Part shown: piece after piece, positions 1 to 6,172 of the stretch
Layout of the letters: the number at the start of each line of letters is the position of its first letter
Numbering within the stretch: position 1 is the stretch's first letter
Origin: an uncultured Prevotella sp.
GTDB taxonomy: Bacteria > Bacteroidota > Bacteroidia > Bacteroidales > Bacteroidaceae
DNA: 64,000 nt
Direction: 5' to 3'
NCBI GenBank assembly: GCA_900322035.1
Contig: ONYL01000002.1
Coordinates: 33,663 to 97,662, forward strand
Program-made: the position numbers and the translations under genes
The notes under the pieces: generated by a model
Seen by the model: the letters and a program-made list of their open reading frames with translations, nothing else
Databases searched by the model: none
What the model was told of the DNA's origin: nothing

Positions 1-744
1 AACCGCAAATTAGACATTCACCTTCAGCCTGACGGGGTGTTCAGCGGAGAAGACTTCAGTTCCGACTATGCGATCTCCATGGGCGGTGACGGCACCTTGC
101 TCCACGTGGCCGCGCGCATAGGGGCAAAGAACATTCCCATCATCGGTGTCAACATGGGGCACTTGGGATTCCTTGCCGACATCATGCCCACTGAGATTCC
201 GTCGGCCTTCGACGATATCTTCGCAGGCAACATCACGACGGAAAGCCATTCGCTGCTCCACATCCAAACCGACGGCGACCAGCCGGCGGGCGCTCCCTTC
301 GCGCTGAACGACATTGCCGTGCTCAAGCGCGACAACGCCTCGATGATCGCTGTGCATATCACCATCAACGGTGAATACGTGGGCAACTACCTGGCCGACG
401 GCATCATCGTGGCCACACCCACGGGGTCCACTGCCTATTCGCTCTCGAACGGCGGCCCCATCATCGTTCCGCAGTCGAGTTCTATCTGTATCACGCCGGT
501 CGCCCCCCACAGTCTGAGCATCCGTCCCATCGTCATCCGCGACGACAGCCGCATAGAACTGAAGGTGGACAGCCGCACCCACAACTTTCTCGTGGCCGTA
601 GACGGACGTTCGCAGAAGATGACCGACTCCACATTGATCACTATCACCAAGGCCGGGCACAACATACAGATCGTACGTAATCCGGCCCACAAATATTTCA
701 CCACGCTCCGCGAAAAGATGATGTGGGGCGCCGACCAGCGATAG
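1..744 (+). CDS. nadK: NAD kinase, 5'-truncated by the window edge
   Basis: ATP-dependent kinase that phosphorylates NAD+ to NADP+ in the cytoplasm. The reading frame is open from base 1, so the true start lies outside the window; about 247 codons are present, against a usual length near 290, so roughly the first 40-50 residues are missing. A GTG at 37 could be taken for a start but nothing favours it. The family GGDGT motif is seen at bases 79-93 (ISMGGDGTLLH), followed by the NMGHLGFLAD segment and the TPTGSTAYSLSNGGPI substrate-binding region, all hallmarks of the NadK/PpnK family. It ends 6 bp before the ABC exporter gene, so the two are probably co-transcribed. Identification is secure; only the N-terminus is unknown. 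Confidence 0.95.
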   Translation, partial: NRKLDIHLQPDGVFSGEDFSSDYAISMGGDGTLLHVAARIGAKNIPIIGVNMGHLGFLADIMPTEIPSAFDDIFAGNITTESHSLLHIQTDGDQPAGAPFALNDIAVLKRDNASMIAVHITINGEYVGNYLADGIIVATPTGSTAYSLSNGGPIIVPQSSSICITPVAPHSLSIRPIVIRDDSRIELKVDSRTHNFLVAVDGRSQKMTDSTLITITKAGHNIQIVRNPAHKYFTTLREKMMWGADQR

Positions 745-750
745 CGCTAT

Positions 751-2460
751 ATGAATAAGATCAAAGAACTGCTCAGAATTCCCCAGACCCACTACTCTGC
801 CTGTCAGATATTCAGATGGCTGTGGCGCGCCTCGCGCACCAACCGTCTTCAGGCCACCATCAACGCATGTATCGGTATGGTGTCGGTAGCCGTCAGCCTG
901 GCCCAGGTGTGGGCCGTGCAGCGGGCCATCGACGTGGCAGCGGGCAACATTCCAGGCTCGCTCATCGGTGCCGTGGCCGTGATGGGGGTGCTGATTCTCT
1001 GCGACTTTGCCACGAATATCTCGGCCGTTTGGGTGCGCAACATCCTCGGCATACGGGCGCAGAACCGCATGCAGCAACACATGCTCGACCGGATTCTGCG
1101 CACGGAATGGCACGGCAAGGAGTCACTCCACTCGGGCGATGTGCTGAACCGGCTGGAGTTTGACGTGAGTACCGTGGTGGTATTCATCACCGAGACGCTC
1201 CCCAACGTGCTGTCGGTGCTCACCATGTTCCTCGGCGCATTCTTCTATCTGTTTTCCCTCGACCGTGTCCTGGCCATCATCACCGTGGCCATCATCCCGC
1301 TGTTTGTCGTTTTCAGCAAGATCTATATCGGACAGATGCGCCGCTATACCCGACAGGTGCGCGACAGCGACTCAAAAGTGCAGAGCGTGCTGCAGGAGAC
1401 TATCCAGCACCGCATGCTCTTCAAGACGCTCGAAGGCGACGACACGGCCGTCAACCGCTTGGAACACACACAGAGCGAGCTGCACCATAACGTTGTACGC
1501 CGCACGAAGTTTTCGCTCTTCTCCAACCTGGTGCTCAACTTCGGTTTTGCCCTCGGCTATCTCGTGGCCTTCGCCTGGGCCGCACTGCGGATGAGCCGCC
1601 ACACGCTGACCTTCGGTGGGATGACAGCCTATCTCCAATTGGTCAGCCGCATCCAGGGCCCGGCGCGCAACCTGACCAAACTCGTCCCGGCTTTTGTCTC
1701 CGTATTCACGGCTGCAGAGCGGTTGATGGAGCTGGAGGAAGATCCGCTCGAGGAGCAGGGCGATCCGGTGATGTTCGACGTGCCCTGTGGGGTTAGGCTC
1801 AGCCATGTCTGCTATCGCTATTCCGACGACGATCGGATGGTTCTCGACGATCTGAATTTCGACTTCAAGCCCGGAACCACCACGGCCATCATGGGCGAAA
1901 CGGGAGCGGGAAAGACAACCCTCATACGGCTCATCCTTGCCTTGTTGAAGCCTCAGCAGGGAGAGGTGACCATCTACGATGCCCACAAGAGCATGAGACT
2001 GTCGCCACGCATGCGTTGCAACCTTGTCTACGTCCCTCAGGGCAATACGTTGCTCAGCGGTACCATACGCGACAACCTGCGGCTCGGACGGCTCGGAGCC
2101 ACCGATGAGGAAATGGAGGAAGCGCTGCACACAGCGTGCGCCGACTTTGTCTTCGACCTTCCCGAGGGCCTCGACACGGAATGCTCGGAGGCGGGAGGCG
2201 GACTGTCGGAGGGTCAGGCACAGCGCATCAGCATCGCACGAGCGCTGCTGCGCGACCGCAGCATCATGCTTTTCGACGAGGCTACGTCGGCACTCGACCC
2301 CGACACGGAGCGGCAACTGCTCCACAACATCTTGGGCCGCCACGACCGCACCATTCTCTTCATCACCCATCGCCCCGCTGTCGTGAAATATTGCGACCAG
2401 ACGCTCCACCTGGAGAAGATACACGCTCACGTCAACCACCAAGAGAAAAAGGAGCAGTGA
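751..2460 (+). CDS. ABC exporter, fused membrane and ATPase domains
   Basis: A 569-residue half-transporter with an N-terminal type I exporter membrane domain (residues about 25-310, several hydrophobic helices such as SVLTMFLGAFFYLFSL) and a C-terminal nucleotide-binding domain (about 345-555). Walker A reads GETGAGKTT, the signature motif is LSEGQ, and Walker B with the D-loop reads IMLFDEATSALD, with a switch histidine in ITHRP. It should work as a homodimer, or with a partner, in the inner membrane. The substrate cannot be read from sequence; this MsbA/lipid- or peptide-exporter-like architecture is common in Bacteroidota. It starts 6 bp after nadK and is followed by a strong hairpin at 2511-2543. 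All ATPase motifs are intact. Confidence 0.93.
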   Translation: MNKIKELLRIPQTHYSACQIFRWLWRASRTNRLQATINACIGMVSVAVSLAQVWAVQRAIDVAAGNIPGSLIGAVAVMGVLILCDFATNISAVWVRNILGIRAQNRMQQHMLDRILRTEWHGKESLHSGDVLNRLEFDVSTVVVFITETLPNVLSVLTMFLGAFFYLFSLDRVLAIITVAIIPLFVVFSKIYIGQMRRYTRQVRDSDSKVQSVLQETIQHRMLFKTLEGDDTAVNRLEHTQSELHHNVVRRTKFSLFSNLVLNFGFALGYLVAFAWAALRMSRHTLTFGGMTAYLQLVSRIQGPARNLTKLVPAFVSVFTAAERLMELEEDPLEEQGDPVMFDVPCGVRLSHVCYRYSDDDRMVLDDLNFDFKPGTTTAIMGETGAGKTTLIRLILALLKPQQGEVTIYDAHKSMRLSPRMRCNLVYVPQGNTLLSGTIRDNLRLGRLGATDEEMEEALHTACADFVFDLPEGLDTECSEAGGGLSEGQAQRISIARALLRDRSIMLFDEATSALDPDTERQLLHNILGRHDRTILFITHRPAVVKYCDQTLHLEKIHAHVNHQEKKEQ

Positions 2461-2510
2461 GGTATTCTCACGAACGGGCAACACTCGTCACCGTGCAAAT
2501 AATAAAAACT

Positions 2511-2543
2511 CAGCTTGGGGAAGTCATGTCCTTCCCCAAGCTG
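2511..2543 (-). terminator. Intrinsic terminator hairpin between convergent genes
   Basis: Perfect 13-bp stem (2511-2523 with 2531-2543) and 7-nt loop. Read on the minus strand the stem is followed by a T-rich run (AGTTTTTATT), so it fits termination of the SDR gene; being symmetrical, it may also stop transcripts from the ABC exporter gene. Placement between two convergent genes supports a shared terminator. Confidence 0.8.
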
Positions 2544-2584
2544 AATAGGCGGTCAAGAATCAGCCAGGCATGCGGCTGAAACAA

Positions 2585-3367
2585 TCAAGAAAGGTTCTCC
2601 ACCCGGTTAGGATCGCGCACAATCACCGTGCCATTGGCCTGGTGAGTGGCGAGCACAAGCACCTCGGCAATTTGCACGTGCTCAGGGGCGTTGGCCGCGT
2701 AGAGTGCCACGTCGGCAATGTCGTCGCCTGTGAGAGGCTGGATACCTTTATATACATGGTCGGCCCTTTTCTCGTCGCCATGGAAGCGCACCTTGCTGAA
2801 ATTGGTTTCTACGAGTCCGGGTTTGATGGTCGTCACTCGAACGGCAGACTCTGCGACATCGATGCGCAGGCCGTCGCCGAGTGCCTTCACGGCAGCCTTC
2901 GTGGCACAGTAGACATTTCCGCCCGCATAGGCTGCGTCGCCGGCCACACTGCCGATGTTGATCACATGACCATGATTGCGGGCCACCATACCCGGGACGA
3001 TGAGCCGGGTCATGGTGAGCAGCCCCTTGATGTTGGTGTCGATCATCGTTGCCCAGTCGTCCTCGTCACCCTCGTATTCCTTTTCAAGGCCGAGTGCCAG
3101 TCCAGCGTTGTTGATGAGCACGTCTACCTTGTTCCACTCCTCGGGCAACGACGCTACAGCATCATGTGCGGCCTTACGGTCGCGCACGTCAAAGACGAGC
3201 GGCAACACCTCGGTTCCACCTGCTTCGAGTTCAGTTTTTAAAGCATTCAGTTTTTCCGTGTTGCGCCCAGTGACGATGAGCCGGTAGCCGCCGGCGGCAA
3301 ACTTACGCGCACAAGCTGCACCGATGCCGCTTGTGGCGCCCGTAATCAAGACGATTTTCTTTTCCAT
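2585..3367 (-). CDS. Short-chain dehydrogenase/reductase (YdfG-like)
   Basis: A 260-residue classical SDR oxidoreductase. The Rossmann nucleotide-binding motif TGATSGIG is at residues 9-16, the structural NNAG at 86-89, and the catalytic Ser140, Tyr153 and Lys157 (YCATK) are all present, so the enzyme should be active with NAD(P)H. The basic residue in VTGRN after the second strand favours NADP(H). Overall layout resembles the YdfG/3-hydroxy acid dehydrogenase (serine/malonic semialdehyde) branch, but the substrate is not decidable. It is a lone minus-strand gene with a TAAATTTG box upstream (3426-3433) and a terminator hairpin 40 bp past its stop. Confidence 0.92.
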   Translation of the reverse strand: MEKKIVLITGATSGIGAACARKFAAGGYRLIVTGRNTEKLNALKTELEAGGTEVLPLVFDVRDRKAAHDAVASLPEEWNKVDVLINNAGLALGLEKEYEGDEDDWATMIDTNIKGLLTMTRLIVPGMVARNHGHVINIGSVAGDAAYAGGNVYCATKAAVKALGDGLRIDVAESAVRVTTIKPGLVETNFSKVRFHGDEKRADHVYKGIQPLTGDDIADVALYAANAPEHVQIAEVLVLATHQANGTVIVRDPNRVENLS

Positions 3368-3425
3368 TCTATTGTTGTTTTGGTTGACAGTTTCTTAGTC
3401 GGCAAGCCGAACTTGCATCTTCTGA

Positions 3426-3433
3426 CAAATTTA
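3426..3433 (-). promoter_or_regulatory. Bacteroidota -7 box for the SDR gene
   Basis: On the minus strand the sequence reads TAAATTTG, matching TAnnTTTG. It lies about 60 bp upstream of the start codon at 3367. No clear -33 TTTG was seen at the expected spacing. Confidence 0.55.
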
Positions 3434-3560
3434 CGAATAATTCCGCAAACCTGTAAAAGTTTCGGCAAAAAACGATTCTTCATGCTCCCAAAACGTTTCA
3501 TCAGATGATATTTCTCCAATACCAACATCCTAAAATATTCTTTAGATCACGTCGCAGACG

Positions 3561-3603
3561 GGTAGGAGGATAAAAAAACAGCAATATTAGGGAGCCTCCT
3601 ACC
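3561..3603. repeat. Hairpin in the gap upstream of the mobile element
   Basis: A 9-bp perfect inverted repeat (GGTAGGAGG at 3561-3569 with its complement at 3595-3603) encloses a 25-nt A-rich loop. No gene is evident in 3434-3622. It may be a stray terminator or the edge of an older element; its role is unknown. Confidence 0.4.
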
Positions 3604-3769
3604 GCGCAAGGCGCGGATATTCAGAAAATCGGCACAGCGGATATTTTCCGTGGATGGTGGAATCAGAAATTGAGGGTTTGTTTCCTCAAGAGGAATGAGA
3701 ACAGACATTGACGTTTACTACCTTAAGATAGTAGGAAAATCATGGTCAGGCTTTTGCTCCTTGGAGCAA

Positions 3770-3837
3770 TGTGACAGAAGCTATGGGGTGGCCTTGGCGA
3801 GCAAGCTCGCAGGCGCCACCCCATAGCTTCTGTCACA
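3770..3837. repeat. Long perfect hairpin inside mobile element copy A
   Basis: A 23-bp perfect stem (3770-3792 with 3815-3837) surrounds an inner palindrome, GCGAGC-AA-GCTCGC. A weaker outer arm, CAGGCTT/AAGCCTG, flanks it, giving a two-tier structure. The same structure is conserved in copy B, with 25 perfect pairs. Confidence 0.85.
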
Positions 3838-4053
3838 CACCATAGGTGTCAAGCCTGCCATGAAGAAAATCGCTAAAGCGTAAAATTGCCTTATGGCATA
3901 AAATAGAGTAGCACAAGAGTTCGTTTGTAAGAAAAACATAAAACCGATTTGTTCACGAAAATACAATCAAGTTTTTTTTAACTGCTTGTGGGAAGATTTA
4001 GGGGGGATGTGATATATTTTATGCACCTTAGTGCAATTTTATGCCCAAGCAAT

Positions 4054-4297
4054 TTTCGTCATGGACGGGCTTTTCCCCGGTAGGGGTGGGGTTGAAGTTA
4101 TGGGGGGTAGCCGTCGAGCTTGCTCGTAAGGCTATCCCCATAACTTCAACCCCATAGCACCATCGGCAGCTAAAGCCCGTCCGTGACTATTTTCCTTACC
4201 TTTTGGGCTGAAAGGGTGACACTATTCCTTTTGGGGTGGAAGTATGACACTACATCTTTTAGGGTGATTGATGGTGGCACATTGGAGACATCACAGA
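4054..4297. repeat. Extra segment within copy A, bounded by 8-bp direct repeats
   Basis: Copy B runs straight through CAAGCAAT; in copy A this octamer occurs twice (4046-4053 and 4298-4305) with 244 bp between. The segment holds a second two-tier hairpin (arms 4087-4112 with 4130-4154, tip CGAGC-TT-GCTCG, outer arm GGACGGGCTTT with its complement near 4170) and then about three degenerate 28-bp direct repeats starting TTTTGGG/TTTTGGGG/TTTTAGGG (about 4200-4285). No terminal inverted repeats are visible for the segment itself, so an insertion in A and a deletion in B are both possible. Confidence 0.7.
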
Positions 4298-4407
4298 CAA
4301 GCAATCTCGGATTCCTCCAACCATCACCCACGGAAAATATCCGCTGTGCCAGAAAATCTGGGAAAATAATACAATGTTCCTTTCATCAGCTATTCACGCA
4401 GGCCCGC

Positions 4408-4487
4408 AGTTGGAAGCCCACCGGCTGCCATTTGGCTCCCCACTGGCCCCCACTTGGGAGCCCGTGGGGAGCCAGTTGGCAGCCGCC
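4408..4487. repeat. 22-bp tandem array (a), degenerate
   Basis: Three full 22-bp units starting at 4408, 4430 and 4452 and a partial one at 4474. Units follow the template AnnTGGnnnCCCnnnGG, for example AGTTGGAAGCCC at the first. Same period and a similar template as arrays near 17.9, 30.6 and 53.8 kb. It sits between the mobile element and the 3' end of the BASS transporter gene. I see no gene here. Confidence 0.75.
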
Positions 4488-4554
4488 ATCAGTAGCCAGT
4501 CGCTCTCATACCGACAACTGATTCTGTGAGGATGGAGGGATAGCGGTCACAAAG

Positions 4555-5523
4555 TCAGACGAAGTGCTCCTCGCCTTTTTTTCTGCAAGACCAGATCTCT
4601 AAAGAGTTGATGAAGTTTTGCCAAACGATGTAGCAACCGGGGCCTACCGTGGAAAGCGGATTGAGGTAGGCCGCCGCAATCCAGATGGCAAAGGCCGTGT
4701 TTTTTTGTCCCAAAGCCTGCCCGGCCTCGACAGTAGCCTTGAAATAGTGGCCAATAAACCGGCCTGAGCCAAACTGGAAGAAACAGAGCAAGAGAGACAG
4801 AAAAGCAATGATCAAGATAAAGCCTATGGAGTTAGCGGCATGACAAATGTTCATCACCGTCGTACCTGTCACAATGGTGAGCGATACGCCCCACAAATAA
4901 TAGCTCAAGTCCTTCACGCCGACAATGACTCGGTGGAGGCGATGGAAGAAGTGCTTCACTATGTAAGCCAAAGCCATAGGGATCAGCAGCACCGTACCCA
5001 CGTCGGCAAGAATCTTGAACAGCGCTTCGGCAAAGGAGCGGTCGCCGGAAGGCTCTATCAAGGGGAAGCAGATGGGGATCAGAATGGCTGTGAGGAAGTT
5101 GCTCAGAAAGGTATAGGTCGTCATCTGCTCCAGACTGCCGCCTAATTTGGCCGTGACGACGGCCGCCGCTGCCGCACAAGGTCCGATGATGCAGGCCAAA
5201 ATCGACTCCATGATGATCAGCGACTTACCGCTGAGATGAAAAAAGAGGACGAGTCCGACAATGACAAACACACAGACTGCCTGCTGCAGCAACACCCACC
5301 AATGCCACCTCACGGGCAAGAGCTTGTGGAAATCGATCTTGCAGAAGGTGACAAAGAGAATTCCAAACATGAACACGGGCATCACCGTCGGATTGTAGGG
5401 GGCATACCAGTCGGCAATGGGGGCCAGCGCCGGGACGTTGGCAAAAATCAGATAAATCACGGTACCCGTCAGCATGGACACTGGCAAGGTCCAATTTTTA
5501 ATGAAACGGACGATTGTTCCCAT
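4555..5523 (-). CDS. BASS-family (bile acid:Na+ symporter-like) transporter
   Basis: A 322-residue inner-membrane protein with about nine or ten hydrophobic helices. The segment ALGQKNTAFAIWIAAAYLNP, with the preceding small-residue helices and the IIGPCAAAAAVVTAKLGGS segment, matches the conserved crossover helices of the bile acid:sodium symporter fold. In bacteria these carriers move organic anions (for example pantoate or other carboxylates) with sodium; the substrate here is unknown. The start at 5523 is chosen because WTLPVSMLTG follows at the place usual for the family. The -7 box ends only 5 nt before the ATG, so the mRNA may be leaderless. Confidence 0.85.
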   Translation of the reverse strand: MGTIVRFIKNWTLPVSMLTGTVIYLIFANVPALAPIADWYAPYNPTVMPVFMFGILFVTFCKIDFHKLLPVRWHWWVLLQQAVCVFVIVGLVLFFHLSGKSLIIMESILACIIGPCAAAAAVVTAKLGGSLEQMTTYTFLSNFLTAILIPICFPLIEPSGDRSFAEALFKILADVGTVLLIPMALAYIVKHFFHRLHRVIVGVKDLSYYLWGVSLTIVTGTTVMNICHAANSIGFILIIAFLSLLLCFFQFGSGRFIGHYFKATVEAGQALGQKNTAFAIWIAAAYLNPLSTVGPGCYIVWQNFINSLEIWSCRKKGEEHFV

Positions 5524-5528
5524 GTTTG

Positions 5529-5536
5529 CAAAGTTA
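5529..5536 (-). promoter_or_regulatory. -7 box immediately upstream of the BASS transporter
   Basis: Minus strand reads TAACTTTG followed by CAAAC and the ATG. With transcription normally starting 4-7 nt after the box, the transcript would begin at or beside the start codon. Confidence 0.6.
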
Positions 5537-5616
5537 ACGGAAAATCACATAACGGCCAAATTTATCCAACGGGAAAATGAGCTCACCCACCGGAAGGAAA
5601 AACTGTGGTACGCAAA

Positions 5617-5651
5617 AAAGCCGTTCACTCCCTAAAGGAATGAACGGCTTT
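5617..5651 (-). terminator. Intrinsic terminator of the small-ORF transcript
   Basis: An 11-bp stem (5617-5627 with 5641-5651) whose minus-strand 3' side runs into six T residues. It lies 19 bp past the stop of the second tiny ORF, closing a self-contained transcription unit of about 290 nt. Confidence 0.85.
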
Positions 5652-5669
5652 GTCGATCTATATCTGATT

Positions 5670-5735
5670 TTAAAACGCTTTCTTCATCATAACTTCCTCA
5701 CTTGGAGCCTTCTTAGGCCCAAGCTTGAAGTCCAT
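5670..5735 (-). CDS. Candidate 21-residue peptide, second ORF of a tiny operon
   Basis: ORF of 21 codons plus stop, MDFKLGPKKAPSEEVMMKKA followed by F. It begins 7 nt after the stop of the 30-residue ORF, within re-initiation distance, and ends just before a strong terminator. It is hydrophilic and Lys-rich with no known motif. The support is positional: a good promoter and a good terminator frame only these two ORFs. It might instead be 3' UTR of a small RNA. Confidence 0.35.
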   Translation of the reverse strand: MDFKLGPKKAPSEEVMMKKAF

Positions 5736-5742
5736 ACAGCGA

Positions 5743-5835
5743 TTACTTGCCCATTTCCATCTTGTGGCTTACATGAACAGCCTGAGCAATCATCACTGCG
5801 AGAATCATCATTGAAACTACTGTTGTCATCATCAT
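5743..5835 (-). CDS. Candidate 30-residue membrane peptide
   Basis: ORF of 30 codons plus stop, starting MMMTTVVSMMILAVMIAQ and ending in a charged tail HKMEMGK: one hydrophobic stretch of membrane-spanning length followed by a basic end. An AAAGGA Shine-Dalgarno-like sequence lies 8 nt upstream, unusual for this phylum and supporting real translation. A consensus promoter (5913-5944) and terminator (5617-5651) define its transcript. Three ATG codons in a row make the exact start ambiguous. I do not recognise the family; small single-helix membrane proteins and toxic peptides both look like this. Confidence 0.5.
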   Translation of the reverse strand: MMMTTVVSMMILAVMIAQAVHVSHKMEMGK

Positions 5836-5912
5836 AATTTTAATCCTTTCGTATTTACCGGAGTCTTTTCAGCGGACCCCTTTTTATTATCATTATCCTT
5901 TCTATTACAGTG

Positions 5913-5944
5913 CAAAGGTAATACCATTGCTCCAAACATGCAAA
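5913..5944 (-). promoter_or_regulatory. Consensus promoter of the small-ORF unit
   Basis: Minus strand: -33 TTTG (5941-5944), 20-bp spacer, -7 TACCTTTG (5913-5920). Both boxes and spacing match the Bacteroidota sigma-ABfr consensus. Predicted start near 5906 leaves a leader of about 70 nt. Confidence 0.75.
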
Positions 5945-6144
5945 GACCTGACGGTTTTTTACCTTTTGCTCTCCACTTTTCTTGCTTTATGTCAACTTAC
6001 AACCGTTCAGGACGCGCAAATTGCACACACGGCATGGCAAAATGTCAGTTCGCTGACGGTTCTGTCAATAGGCAATCAGTTGTGAGAGTAAGGTGTGAGG
6101 TGAATTTATCAACAGTTGAAGATAGAAATCTGAGAAATAATGCG

Positions 6145-6152
6145 TAACTTTG
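6145..6152 (+). promoter_or_regulatory. -7 box of the glycosidase operon
   Basis: TAACTTTG at 6145-6152, 20 bp before the ATG at 6173. It overlaps an in-frame upstream ATG at 6140, which argues against that codon as the start. Confidence 0.65.
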
Positions 6153-6172
6153 CAAGTAAACCAGAAACTACA

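Larger units (their letters stand above)
3631..4350. mobile_element. MITE-like element, copy A (with internal extra segment)
   Basis: Non-autonomous inverted-repeat element. The ends form a 30-bp terminal inverted repeat matching at 28 of 30 positions (3631-3660 with 4321-4350; outer bases GGCACAGCGG). It is flanked by a perfect 8-bp direct repeat, AGAAAATC, at 3623-3630 and 4351-4358, a target-site duplication. A second copy lies at 59393-59852 on a different flank. No transposase is encoded. Inside are two large two-tier hairpins (3770-3837 and 4087-4154). Compared with copy B it has an additional 252 bp (4054-4305). An 8-bp duplication with GG-starting ends resembles what ISL3 or IS1595 transposases make, so a related transposase elsewhere may mobilise it; that is inference. 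Confidence 0.85.

Noticed and set aside
37-744. GTG at 37 as the nadK start
   Set aside because: The frame is open to the window edge and a start there would remove the conserved first strand.
3781-3966. 61-residue ORF in mobile element copy A, with a 71-residue relative in copy B
   Set aside because: Both share FFMAGL-PMVCDRSYGV, but this is the element's hairpin arm read in one frame; lengths and ends differ between copies and there is no start context.
5938-6147. 69-residue ORF upstream of the alpha-galactosidase
   Set aside because: No conserved features, and it covers the promoter of the glycosidase operon.
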